A DNA stretch of 64,000 bases, from assembly GCA_000277445.1 (NCBI GenBank), contig AJWJ01000005.1, positions 1 through 64,000 on the forward strand, read 5' to 3'. The stretch comes from Polysphondylium violaceum (Eukaryota; Evosea; Eumycetozoa; Dictyosteliales; Dictyosteliaceae). Made by a program: the position numbers and the translations under genes. Of the stretch, positions 10,511-23,247 are shown in pieces (positions within the stretch are counted from its first letter, which is position 1; the number at the start of each line of letters is the position of its first letter). A model generated the notes under the pieces. It saw only the letters and a list, made by a program, of their open reading frames with translations, was not told the DNA's origin and did not search any database.

Positions 10511-11449
10511 ATGGATTCATCAGTATCTGAAGATGTAGACAATAATGATAATTCGTTACAACCACCATCAAAAAATACTGTGCAACAAATAACAGTCTCT
10601 CCTCCAACAACACCAACACCAACATCAGTACCAATATCATCACCATTAAATCAATTACCACCGACTCCATCTCCCATCCCTTCTAAACCTAAACCATTGA
10701 CATCTCCTACACTCTCTACTTATAAATATGTGGTGCAAAACTCATCATCTATACCTTCATTTGTAAAGATGTCAACACCCACGAGTATTACTACATCACC
10801 TACCAAACCAACAACCTTAATAATAAAATCACCTAGTCATCAAGATTGTGATTCTTGTCAAAAGGGTATTACTATCGCTAATGGTGTCCCAATATCTTTA
10901 GCAACAACAAATAATGGAGGTGTCATTAATAACAAGATTCCTTCCTCAGTACCTACATCAACAGCAACAACCACATCTTCTTCATCATCCAAGAGTAATA
11001 CTGATGTTACTATGAGTGATACTACTATCAGTAGTAATAATGAAAATAATGACAGTAGCAATAATGATATTAATAATGATACCAACATAACAGATAACGA
11101 AATGAATCCATCATCAATTCGTTTAGAGAATGGTAAATTTAAAATCAATTTCAAGAAAGGAGATTCTTCATCTTTACCATCATCAACTAATACCACGACT
11201 GCAACTACTGCTGATACTACACCAACACCAACATCAGAACCAACTATAACCGCAGCTGCCTCACCAACTACTACTACTACTACCAATGCTCCAAAATCAA
11301 TAACAACCTATATTAAAATCAATAATAACGCCAATGAAAGAGATAGTAGCAGTGCCCCTAATCAAGAATCACCTACTACTGTAACTACTGCCTCTATTAT
11401 AAACTCTAAAGAGAATAATTCTAATAAGAATAATTCTAATTCTAATACC

Positions 11450-11499
<50 letters not shown>

Positions 11500-12182
11500 C
11501 AACAATAATATATCTGGATTTTATTCATATACAACTAAAAAGGGTAATATTTTTAGATCGAAATCACCAGTTGTCAATCAATCACCAACATCACCACCAA
11601 CAGAAACAGCAACTGTAGCAGCAGCATCAACATCAACCACATCAACAACATCTACATCATCAATGACATCTACATCCACATCTACATTATCTTCATCTTT
11701 ATCATCAACAGCAACAGGAGCACCACCAGTACCAGCACCAGCAGTAACACAATCACCACAAACAACTACAACGACAATAACTTCATCATCATCATCTCAA
11801 TCAACCAATGTTTCACATAAATCACCACCACTTTCACCACCTCTTACACCAACATCAAAGTTAAAGAAAGTAGTCATCTCTACAGAATCAATCAATAACC
11901 AAGTTCAAGCTGTGGCTCAACCAAAGTCAAATCCTTTGAGAACAACAACAAACTATATAACCACTAAAACTAATCCCAATAATCCCAATAATAATTTAAA
12001 TAATACTAAAAATAATAATACAAATAATACAAATAATAGTAATAATAATAATAATAATAACAATAATAATAATACTGCCAAAAACAATAATATTATTAGT
12101 AAGAATAGTAACAGTAATAATAACAATAAAGCTAATAATAACTTAAATAAAAATAATAAAACTAATAATAATACCAACAATA

Positions 12183-12266
<84 letters not shown>

Positions 12267-14640
12267 GTGTTAAAAATAAAAGTAATAACAATAATAGTAA
12301 TACAAGTATTATTACTAGTAGTAGTAATAATAATAATAATAATCCAAGTAAAGGAAAAACAGAGATTACACCTACGATTAGTACTAGTTTAATCAATACA
12401 TCAGTTTATGAAGATCATGAATTTGAAGAACATGGTTCAGATTCAGATAATGTAGACATAAGTTCAGATAGAGATGATGAAGATGATTCTGTTAGTCCAT
12501 TGGCAGCATCACTAAATAAATCAATTACTGCCTCTGCCACGAGTGCAAATGAAAATAATGATTTGACTATTAGCCAATTATCTGGATCAATAACAACACC
12601 AGCACCACCAACAACAACAACAACAACACCAGCACCAACAACAACAACAACAAATCCATCAGCAACACTTAGAAATTCAACCTTGTCGTTTGACCAATTC
12701 ATTGGTGAATTGGATCTAGAAAAATTTAAACAAAGAAATGGTCGTGGTAGTCTCAAAGAGTTGGACAAAGACTTGACCATCGTAACCTATAGCACACCAA
12801 ATCAACAAAAAAGAAATAGTCTGACTCAAAGTAGTCCCTCTGCACCAATATATCGTGGTAGTGGTACCTTTAAAACAACCCCACCCAAAGACATGATGAA
12901 ATACTATCCACAACTAAACAGTAGCAACAACAGCAATAACGATAACTTTGTGGACGAAATCAAAATGGAACATTTATCACACTTGGATGAACCAATTTAC
13001 TCTTGTGTGCAAGTTCCCGAGTATGACAGTGACACTGATATGTCTGACAGTGACAGTGACAGTGACAATGAAGCGAATGGCAAGAGAAAGCGTAAACCCT
13101 CTACCTCTACTCCATCGATCCCTCCTTCCTCCTCCTCCTCAACCTCGTCCTCGTCCTCTTCAACCTTTTGTTGTCCCATTTGGGGTTGTGGTCAAGTGTT
13201 TTTGAATACTCGTCTCTTGCAAAATCATTTAAAAGTTGACCATATCAACAATATTATCAACTCACTTAACAGCGGTGTCCAACAACAACCAATTATAAAC
13301 AATGCCAACTCTATTCGTGGTGTTGATACCATCCAATTGAATGAAAGCACCGACCAAATATTTTTGGAAAGATATTCTCACGGCAGTCAGCCAACCATCA
13401 TTTGTGGTCTCCCACAAAACTGGAATATATCTCTCTTTAATCTCGAACATTTGGCACAAAAATATCCATTCAACCCAGTGATGTGGAATTCAATCGAAAA
13501 GAAAACCAACATTCAATATGCAGGCAATCTTTTCAAGTTTTTTAAAGTCTATCAATCAACAAATATGAAGTCCTTGTGTCTAAAAATGTCTTTTAATGTT
13601 CCTGTCGCTTGGACACCTCTTCCATTTTTTAATATAAACTATTTTAATGTATTAGAGAATAATGTATGTATCATATCATATAGATATTTAAATTTATTTA
13701 TAATATTAATCATTATTATTACTATAGGAACAAAGTGATAAAAGCTTTTTATTTATTGGAAATAGAGGATCAGTTATTTCTTTACATAGAAATTTCACAG
13801 ATTTATCAATATCGGTATTAAAGGGAATGATGAGAGTTATTTTATTTCCACCAAACAAAATCATTGAAATGGCAACATATAATAAGCATATTCTCAATAC
13901 CACAAATAATAATAATAGATTTATATATTTTGAAAATCAACTCTCAAATGAAGATTTGGATTTAATTACTAAATTCAATGGTAGAGTTGCCTTTTTAAGT
14001 CGTGAAGATACAATTTATATACCAGCTGGTTGGTATTTCCAAAGTAATATTTTAGACAATGGTATGTTTGTTTTTTTTTTCATTATTATTATGACTAGAT
14101 GTAAAGTAAACTTTACTAATAATATCTTCTTTTTTAATCATAATAGAAACAATATCACTACATTATAGATGTTTAACTCCTTATAATTTAGAATTTTTCA
14201 TTCAAAATTATAACCGAACAGAACAAATTATTTTATCAGAATTTTTAAAGACCATTTTATTGGATTATTTTAGTAGATGCAATTATTGGATTGTTAATCA
14301 AAATCAATATAGATTACAAAATCTACCGCTTGCCGATCCCCTTCAAAAGAATTGCAATGGATTTGGATTGATGTCCAAAGACTATACACTATACAATCAA
14401 ATTAGATTAGCACTTCAAGAGGGCTTCATTTTGAATTCCTCCTTTTCTCTAATATTGGCCAAAAAGGATCACCAAACCTCCATCAACAGCAATCACAGCA
14501 ACTATAAACCCAATCTCTATCATCCATATCCCAACATGAGATCATCATCCTCTCAAAATAGATCTGATCAACAACAATTATCTGAAACTTTGAAGAAAAC
14601 GACTAGTGATTTAAACTTTATTCTTATTTCCATTTCATAA
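10511..14640 (+). CDS. Asn/Thr-rich protein with C2H2 zinc finger and JmjC-like domain
   Basis: Exons: 10511-13663, 13728-14061, 14147-14640; 1326 residues. Residues 1-880 are low complexity: Pro/Thr/Ser runs, then Asn tracts (one of 26 consecutive AAT codons at 12188-12265). An acidic Ser stretch (SDSDSDSDNEANGKRKRK) precedes a single C2H2 finger at about 887-912 (C-x4-C-x12-H-x4-H, CPIWGCGQVFLNTRLLQNHL). The last 400 residues resemble a JmjC/cupin fold: FLFIGNRGSVISLHRNFTDL, then LFPPNK and DTIYIPAGWYFQSNILDN, the counterparts of the first metal ligand region and the IPxGWWH strand. The usual HxD/E reads HRN and the distal His is replaced by Gln, so demethylase or hydroxylase activity is doubtful. 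Probably a nuclear chromatin or transcription factor. The fold call is inference. Confidence 0.65.
12188..12265 (+). repeat. (AAT)26 microsatellite encoding poly-Asn
   Basis: Twenty-six uninterrupted AAT triplets lie inside the zinc-finger/JmjC gene and encode an Asn tract. A second, mixed AAT/AAC tract lies at about 11450-11510. Both are expected to vary in length between strains. Confidence 0.9.
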
Positions 14641-15314
14641 TAATGATAAAAATAAAAATAAAAAAATTGATCACCCCCACCTACCATTTTTGTGTCCACT
14701 TTTTATTTGTACATGATCACATATCATTTGAAAATGTAATGTAATCGCACCATCAAGAGAGGGTCGATAATATAAAACACGGTCGACTCTTGAATGAGAT
14801 AACGGTCATATTTGCTCATCATTTGATAAAGTAGATATATATCCATCATAACATTAAAATATTCACCCCCTCCATTTTGTTCACCCTCTTATATGCCCAA
14901 ATTTATCAAACATCATATCCCCCCCTTTTGATTTAGTTTGAAATCCGAGATCTCATCAAAAAAAAATTCAAAATATTAAAAAAAAAAAAAGAAAAAGTCT
15001 TTTCAAAAAAGTTTGTTTGATCAAACAAAAAAATATGTGTTCATTTTGTTTGTTTACATAATAGGTCATAGTGTATATATATCATGGTGGTTAAAAAACT
15101 AAAAATTAAAACATTGTATGTATTTATTCAAAACTATGAAATTTTCGTATTTTCTCAAAACACACACCAGTGTTCAACAACAACACACCATTTTTGTAAT
15201 TTTTCATTTTTTTTAATTTTTTTAAAAAATTATTTGTACATACACAAATGACATTTATTATTAATATATAATTTATTGCACAATATATACTAATAATAAT
15301 ATCATAATATTGGA
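14641..15314. other. Intergenic region upstream of the PTEN-like gene
   Basis: No gene is seen. The region is AT-rich with C-rich pyrimidine patches (14870-14930) and an 18-bp perfect palindrome at 15012-15029, about 300 bp before the next start codon. Confidence 0.5.
15012..15029. repeat. 18-bp perfect palindrome
   Basis: TTTGTTTGATCAAACAAA reads identically on both strands. It could be a dimeric factor site upstream of the PTEN-like gene; no factor is assigned. Confidence 0.6.
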
Positions 15315-16723
15315 ATGTCAACTGAAAGTGGTTTTGATTACTTTAGGACAGTTGTGTCTGGAAAGAAAAAGAGATTCATACAGGATGGCTTTAATTTAGA
15401 CCTTTCCTACATCACTGACAGACTATTGGCGATGGGATACCCAGCCGATAGTATTCACAAGGCCTTTAGAAACGATATTAATCACGTTTATAGTTTTTTT
15501 GAAAAATACCATCCTGGTCACTGGAAAGTAATTGTCTTTATATCGAGAGCATAGTAGAGTCATTCATTAATATCTATATATTTAATGATATATAGGTCCT
15601 AAATGTAGCAAAAGAAATATCATATAGTCAATTGAAATTGGGAGGAAACGTGATAATAAGGGGATACGAGGATCATTCACCGCCACCTTTTTTATTGTTA
15701 CTTGAAATCATCAATGACATCGATCAATGGTTGTCTCTGGATCCTTTGAATGTGATTGCCATTCATTGCAAGGCGGGAAAAGGAAGAACGGGTACTATCA
15801 TTGTATGCTATTTGTTGTATAGTTTAAAACAAACCAATCCAGAGATGTTTTACAGCTCCGAGACATTGATGTTTGATATGGTCTCTTTTTTCAATGATAT
15901 GAGATCCCATGGTGCCTGTGTCACAGTCCCTTCACAGAAAAGATACATAGGCTACTATATAGAGTATCTGAAAAACATTGTACATTATGATTCACTCCTA
16001 CGTCCACCAAAGCTAAAGTTGAATTCAATAGAGATCATATCGTCTCAACTGTTCAACTTTAACATTGAAATTCATTTAAACTATAATCCATCAAGTCGTA
16101 ACTTACCCATCATTTTAACCAAAACAAACTCAAAATATAATATGTACGTATTTGTATTGTTGCTGCTGTTGTTATTATTATTACATACTAATACCAATTC
16201 CAATAATCATAATCATAGATTTAATTTTTCTAGTATTTTAATACAATCATTTTACAGAGATATTGTTGCTTTTGGCGATACATTGATCAAATTTAATCAT
16301 CCGGAATCATCACAATGTATATTTAGATTTATATTTCATACGTCATTTTTGCAATACTCTATCAACTATGAGAATCCAAACGACCCCCCATTGTATTGTT
16401 TGGAGTTTAATAAAGCAAATTTAGATGGAGGTAATGGTGGTGCATTTGAAGATAATAGATATTTAGATAATTTTACAATTAGATTAACAATGCAATCACT
16501 ACCGCAAACCATCACCACTACCACAACAACACAAACTATTCAACAACAACAATTTATAAATTCAAATGTATTTAATAATCAACAACAACAACAACAACAA
16601 CAACAACAAATGTATCAATATTTACAAGACCAACAGCAACAACCACTATCAATCTGCTCACCTATTCCCCCACCTGTTCCAGATAGATCAAAGAAACCAA
16701 ATAGTAATACATACATATTATAA
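15315..16723 (+). CDS. PTEN-like phosphoinositide 3-phosphatase
   Basis: Exons 15315-15527, 15596-16143, 16234-16723; 416 residues. The third join is inferred: the 90-bp intron 16144-16233 is a multiple of three and could also be read through as a Leu/Asn-rich insert. After a basic N-terminus (SGKKKRFIQDGFNLDLSYIT) comes the PTEN catalytic domain with the acid loop YEDHSPPP (Asp97) and the active site HCKAGKGRTG (Cys129). The A-G-K-G loop is the form that dephosphorylates PtdIns(3,4,5)P3. A C2 domain follows (FGDTLIKFNHPES to LDNFTIRLTM), then a Gln tract and a Pro-rich end. It should counter PI3K at the membrane in chemotaxis. The N-terminus is more divergent than canonical dictyostelid PTEN, so it may be a paralog. 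Confidence 0.85.
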
Positions 16724-17090
16724 TATATATTTAATCAAATAGCATATAATATCAATATTTGATTGATAATGATATAATATAAAAGTTTTATTAAATATTA
16801 GCGTAAATATAAAATCATATGATGATGATTACGTGAATTTATCATAAGCTTATTTTGCAGTTGCAGATAAAATAAATATCTAAAAAACATTGATTTTTAT
16901 CATTTTTTTGCAAAATTTTTATAAAAAAATCCCAACTATTTTCGATTCCTCACAAAGATTTTTAAAAATAATTAGGATTCGCCCAAGGGACTTTTTTTTT
17001 TTTTACGACTCCCCTTGCGATAAAAAAAAGATTGGATTGGTATCAATTCATTCATATTATTATTAAACAGATAGATAAACAGATAGAATA
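16724..17090. other. Intergenic
   Basis: This is about 370 bp of AT-rich DNA between two co-directed genes. It contains a T12 run and ATAGATAAACAGATAGA just before the start codon. No gene is seen. Confidence 0.5.
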
Positions 17091-20000
17091 ATGATGAGAA
17101 CATCATATTCTTTTCTATATTTATTAGTGGTGGTGGTAGTGTTTGGTGCCATTTGTGATGGTGTGATGATTAAAAGACATCCCAAACAACACTTGTCATC
17201 CACATCAACTTTGATTCATTTACATGATCAACAAATAGATACTAGTCTTGGAGTAAACAATAACAATTACAGAGATTTGTTGGATTACAGCAACACTAGA
17301 CACAACCAACAACACGTTTTGTATATTGTCCATGTCCGTGGACCTGTCACTCAAGATCTCTATGGCAATTTACAACAACAAGTAAAGAATTTAAATGGTG
17401 GAATTATAAATTATATTCCAGACAACAGTTATTTGGTTTCTTTGAGTCCCGCACACCACGGTGTTGGAATCGATAGAATTCAACAACTAAAACAACAGGT
17501 GCCAGAAATCCAATGGATGAAGGCATTGGAGCCCAGATCAAAAGTCTCTCCCATTTTTAGAGCCAAATCTGGTGATTACTCTATTAATCCACATGCATTC
17601 TCACTCAAAATTCATTTGGTCAAAGATGTCGTCCAATCCATCGATTCAATAATCAATGATTGGAATAGTAAATTCAATGTCTATGATGTATCCATTAGGA
17701 AGCTTGACAACACCAATAGCAACAATGTTGCTCTAGTGATTATTAAATTCAACAATCACAACAAGATCCAAGATTCACAATTAAATGACATGGTCTATTG
17801 GATTTCAACTCAATCTCAAGTGTTTTGGATTGAGCCCTATGGATTCTCAATGAAGACAGCAAAGCCAAGTAATTATAAAGCTCATTTCTCCATTCAAAGT
17901 GGTTCTTCAACCAAACAATCTACTCCTTTGTGGAGTTTGGGTTTGATGGGTGAAAATGAAATCATTGGTTGTGGTGATACAGGTATTGATGTCAATCATT
18001 GTTTCTTTTATGACGCAAGTAATCCTATTGGTGCAAATCATAGAAAGATTGTAGCCTATAGTGGTGCTCAAAGCGATTCCCTCGATGGACATGGCACTCA
18101 TATTGCAGGTAGTATTCTCGGTGTTCCTGGTGCTGCTAGCAGTATCGGTGATTATAAAGGTGGTGCCCCTGCTGCAAGATTGTCATTTGTTAATCTACTC
18201 GATTCAGCCACCAACGAAATTAGCATTCCCTCTGATATTTCCACATTGTATAGTCAAACCTACAACACAAACGCCAAAGTACATTGCGATGCATGGAATT
18301 CCCTTGTTGGCCCCTATTACACTGATCTCTCTGCACAAATTGATCAATTCCAATATGAAAATCAAGATTTTCTCGTTGTGAGATCCGCTGGTAACACCAA
18401 AGACTTTGAATTTACCTCTGTATACACTATTTCCCAAGAGGCCGCTAGCAAAAACTCTTTGGTCGTTGGCTCATACAATCAAGACAAACAAACCTACCTC
18501 GACAGCGTTCAGTATTGGGACTTTGATAATATATATAATGACATTCACACTCAAGTCTGTGTCAATAACAAACAGGTCTATAGTCTCAAATGTGCCGATG
18601 TGCCTGCCAGTCCAGCCCTCGGTATCCAAGACCAATGCTGCAATACAAACAACAATGTTCTTCTCAACCTTTGTTGCAAAACTCACATTTCCAATCAATT
18701 CCAAACCAATTCAACCTTTGACGCTTTTCAATTAAGCACATTTAGTGGCCGTGGTCCAACTGCTGATGGTCGTATTAAACCCGATATCATTGCCCCAGGT
18801 TCACCCATTGTCTCTTCTCGTTCACTCGGCAGCACCTCAACCGCCGATCATTGTGCTGCCACTTCACTCGTTGCCATGCAAGGCACAAGTCAAGCTGCTG
18901 CCACTGTAGCTTCTGCCGCCGCTCTTGTTAGACAATTCTATCGTGAAGGTTGGTATACAGGCGCCAATGCCAAGAATGAGTCTGCTGGCTTTAGTCCCTC
19001 TGCCTCATTGGTCAAAGCCACCCTCATCAATTCAGCCGATCCCTTATCCATCGTCTCCACATTTTCACAAGGCTTTGGTGCACCCAATCTATCAAACTTG
19101 GTGTCTCTTAAAGGCCTCTTCTCGACAGACCAAGTTATCAACACCAATGACGCCCAATCCACCTGTTTCCTCATCAACTCTGACACTAGCGATATCTCAA
19201 TCACCCTTGTTTGGACTGACCCAGCAGGCTCCCCTCTCTCTCCCAAGTCTCTTGTCAACAACCTTGATCTTGTCCTAACACAATACGTAGACTACAACGT
19301 CACTGGCGAGTTTTACGGTAATGGACAATACGACGATGTCAATAATGTTGAAAAGATCATCCTCACTGGCGTGCCTCGAGGAAGATATGATGCTCATGTA
19401 ATGGGTACCAATATCCCCGTAGCCAACCAAACCTATTCATTAGTGATTCGTGGCGCCAACATCGAGTCTACCTATTGTTCCGAATGTTACTATGATCCAA
19501 ACACCAAACAACAACGTGAATGTGCTGTCCAAAACGGTATAGGTATCCAACAATGTGGCGACGACAATTTATTTGGTAAATGTAAAATCTACTCTTGTGA
19601 TTCTGGCTATGTATTGGATAATGGTATAACCAAATCCTGTGTCACAATGCTTGCTCTCACACTCTACAACATTGCTCTCCTCGGTATATTTGGTATTATA
19701 TTGGTTATCTCTGTCTTTATCATTCTCATGTGTTATAAATCCAAATCACTTGATAAAGATAAATATCGTAAACTTAAAAAAGATGATGGTGATGATGATG
19801 ATAAAGGTAATAATAATAATAATAACAACAACAATGATTCAACTAGAAATGGTAAAACATCAATAAATGCAGGTACTGTTGAAATGGAGAATGTTCAAGG
19901 TGCAGGTGATGGTGAAGGTGATGATCAAGGTGAAGGTGAAATGGTCGATGGTCAAAAAGAAGTTGAAATCTCTCTTCCAGAAATCATTTCTCTTGGTAAA

Positions 20001-22218
20001 CAAGAATCCCATTTATTGGCAGCAGGTCTATTTTTAGCATTTGTTGATATTGCCCTAGGTTTAGCTATTCCATTGGTATCTGCCAATATCTTTGATCTCT
20101 TGTACAGCGGTGATACTACAGGTATTTCCAAAGTTATTCTTACATTTGCTCTTATCATTATTGGTTCCATCATTGTTCAATTCATTCATGGTGTTTTACT
20201 TGCTCTTGCTGGTCATAAAATCATTGCTCGTCTTCGTAAAGAACTCTTTAACAGTATCCTTGCACAAGATATGGCATTCTTTAATGAAAGAAAGACTGGT
20301 GAGTTGATGTCTCGTCTTGCAGTAGATGTATCTTCAGTACGTTCAATTATTTCCGATTCAATTCCATCGCTTATCACTCAAGTTGCCACTGTTCTTGGTT
20401 CACTTATTATGGTTTTCATCATTTCATGGAAATTATCTTTGGTTGTACTCTGTCCACTTCCAGTACTCCTCTTGGCCACTCATTTCTATGGTAATTATAT
20501 TGAAAAGATTTCAATTAGAGTACAAGATGCCCTTGCCGATGCTGCTACCCATGCTGGTAAATATTTATTTATTTATTTTTAATCCCATCATATATACTAA
20601 TCAATCATATTTATTTAATTATATAGCTGAAACTTTATTCAATTTCAAGACTGTAAGATGGTTCTCTGCAGAACAAAAAGAATCTTATAAATTTGCTCAT
20701 TATATTTCAATTTCTTATAAAATTGCACTTAAAATGACCATTTGGAATGGTATCTATGGTTCCACCTCGGGTATCTTTGAACAACTTTCTCTCTTTGTAA
20801 GTGTTAATTATAATATTAATACCAATAACAAGATACTAACCACCTATGTCATATCTTTTATACTATAGATTTTATTATGGTATGGAGCTTCATTGGTAAA
20901 TTCTGGTGAATTAACTCCATCTATGTTGATTGCATTTAATCTTTTCTTACCATTTATTACTGGTTCACTTACAAATATTACCACTGCATGGACTACTTAC
21001 AAGGGATACAAAGGTTCATCCTATAGATTCTTTGAAATTATGCAACGTGTTCCTTCAATCAATACAAACGATGGTGTTGTTAAAGATAAAGTACAAGGTA
21101 ATTTGGATTTCAAGAATGTATCTTTCATCTACCCCGGAACTAAAACACCTGTAATCAAAAATGTTAATCTTTCTTTCAGACCAGGTACAATCACTGCCCT
21201 CATTGGTCCCTCTGGTGGTGGTAAGAGTACAATGTTATCTTTGATTGGTAGACTCTACAATATCAACGAAGGTCAAATCACACTCGATGGTGTAGATATA
21301 AAGGATTGGAATGTAACTAATCTCCACGACCATATTTCCATCGTAAATCAAGAGCCATCCTTGTTTACCGGTACAATTGCAGACAATGTTATGTATGGTA
21401 AACCAAATGCCACAAGACAAGAGATTCTCAATGCTTGCAAAATGGCCAATGCTCACGACTTTATTACCGCCCTTCCAGATGGATACGATACACTCATTGG
21501 TGAGCGTGGTACTTCATTATCTGGTGGTCAAAAACAAAGAATTGCTATTGCCAGAACCATCATCAAGAATCCCACTGTACTTCTCATGGATGAAGCCACC
21601 TCTGAACTCGATGTTGAATCTGAACACCTTGTACAAGATGCCATTGACAATCTTATCTCAAACAGAACCGTTATTATTGTAGCCCATCGTTTATCTACTA
21701 TTTTGACAGCCGACACCATTGCCGTAGTCTCTGAATCACATATCTCTGAACAAGGTACACCAGAAGAACTCTTGGCCCTCAAAGGTATGTTTTATGAATT
21801 TGTTCAAATCCAATACGGCAAACAAGATGGCGATGACATGGAGATTCAATTACCAAATAGAAAGAACACTAGAAATGCTGAAAAACTTAGAATGCGTTCA
21901 GAAACTATTAAGCGTGTCGTTCAACCATTGGATCCACGTCAACAAATCCCTCATAGCAATCTCGCTGAAAATGATCATACTGGTTCAACCCTCGCCATAA
22001 AGAGACCACCCTCACCACCAATGTGGAGAAAAGCCAAAAAACATACAAACAAATGGACAGAGAGCAAACAATTATTAAATAGACAAAGTACATCTCAAAA
22101 AGGTTGGCAAAGAGGTCAAGTTGAAGATAAGCTTCAAAGAGTTTTACAAAAATCAAGAAAGAAAGGTTTCTTTAATGAAGAAAGAAAAGATATTAAAGGT
22201 GCTTTATTATTGTATTAA
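17091..22218 (+). CDS. Tag-type subtilisin protease / ABC transporter fusion
   Basis: Exons 17091-20556, 20627-20796, 20869-22218; 1661 residues. A signal peptide (FLYLLVVVVVFGAICDG) leads into a subtilase domain with all three catalytic motifs: GCGDTGID (Asp, about 296), DGHGTHIAG (His, about 334) and MQGTSQAAA (Ser, about 597). A Cys-rich segment and a membrane helix (LALTLYNIALLGIFGIILVI) follow, then an ABCB-type half transporter: transmembrane domain from about 960, Walker A GPSGGGKST (about 1325), signature LSGGQKQR (about 1429), Walker B TVLLMDEATSELD and the switch VAHRLST. This architecture is known from the dictyostelid TagA-D proteins, which process and export peptide signals (such as SDF-2 from AcbA by TagC) in prestalk cells. 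I cannot say which Tag member it is. The C-terminus is basic and Gln/Arg-rich. Confidence 0.92.
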
Positions 22219-22437
22219 TAATATTTAAATTTGTAATAAATAAATAAATAGTTATATTTGTATTTATATTAACTATCAAATGGAACGAGAGTAGTAATAT
22301 GAGAAAATTTCTAATTTCTTTATCAACTACAGATTTTGAAGTCGTTATCCTAAATAGAAATCTGAAAGCTTTCTTTTCCCAAGTACAACATGCTCTGGAC
22401 TCTATCTTTTTATCATATTACTTAATTTTTTATTTAT

Positions 22438-23247
22438 TTATTTAAGTAATTTAATTAATTTACTGGCTCTTTCCAATTTAATTTGATTTTCTTTTTTATC
22501 ATCTTCATCGTCGTCTGAATCTGCTGAACTAGATTTATATTTTTCTTGGTTTTCTTTTGCCTCTTCAAGAGTTCTTTCTCTAATAGCACCCTTTAAACCG
22601 GCTAAATATTCCAAAGCAATTTCAAAATATTTGCAAGGAATCATATCGAGGTCATATAGTTGTTTAATTAAAAGACTTTGAGTAAGTTTTTGGAATTTCC
22701 ATGAAGATCTATCTTGTTTCCATGTGTCCAAATACATTAAAGCTTCGCTTGATTTAACTTTTAACCTTTTTTCTTCCAATTCCTTTTTAGCCTTTTCAAG
22801 TTTTAATAGTTTTTTCTCTTTTTCTCTCTTCTTTTCTTTGTCTGCTTCTTTAAATTCCTTTTCGATTTGTTTTTTTTGATGATCTTCTTTTTCTTTATCT
22901 GTCATTTTTGATAAAAGTTTTTCATTCTTTCTCTTTTCCTTTTCTTTATCTTTTTCTGATTCAGACTCTGATTCTGAAGAGTCTGATGATTCTTTTTCAC
23001 TTTCACTATCACTTGATGATTCTACTTGATCTTCACTTTCACTTTCACTTTCACTTTCGCTATCACTATCTGATTTGTTGGATTCACTATCGCTTGATGA
23101 TTCTACTTGAGAGGATTCATTTGATGATGACTCAATTTCAGCAGATTCTGATTCAGACTCTGATGATGAAACCTCTTCTTCTGATTCTTCTTTCTTTAAT
23201 TTCTTACTAGGAATAGTTTCTTTTGTACTATTTACTCTTTTTGACAT
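22438..23247 (-). CDS. WKF-domain protein (C7orf50-like)
   Basis: Single exon, 269 residues. The first 100 residues are Ser/Glu/Asp blocks of SESES type, then a Lys/Glu-rich predicted coiled coil (about 105-165). The conserved part is at about 168-230: ALMYLDTWKQDRSSWKFQKL, then YDLDMIPCKYFEIALEYLAG and LKGAIRERTLEEAK. This is the WKF domain (DUF2373) of human C7orf50 and its fungal and plant relatives, which are nucleolar and linked to ribosome biogenesis. The acidic Ser-rich head fits a nucleolar protein with CK2-type sites. Convergent with the Tag-type gene. Confidence 0.8.
   Translation of the reverse strand: MSKRVNSTKETIPSKKLKKEESEEEVSSSESESESAEIESSSNESSQVESSSDSESNKSDSDSESESESESEDQVESSSDSESEKESSDSSESESESEKDKEKEKRKNEKLLSKMTDKEKEDHQKKQIEKEFKEADKEKKREKEKKLLKLEKAKKELEEKRLKVKSSEALMYLDTWKQDRSSWKFQKLTQSLLIKQLYDLDMIPCKYFEIALEYLAGLKGAIRERTLEEAKENQEKYKSSSADSDDDEDDKKENQIKLERASKLIKLLK

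Noticed and set aside
11953-12396. Minus-strand open frame rich in Leu
   Set aside because: It is the exact antisense of the Asn tracts of the zinc-finger/JmjC gene (AAT read as ATT/TTA), with no promoter or splice context.
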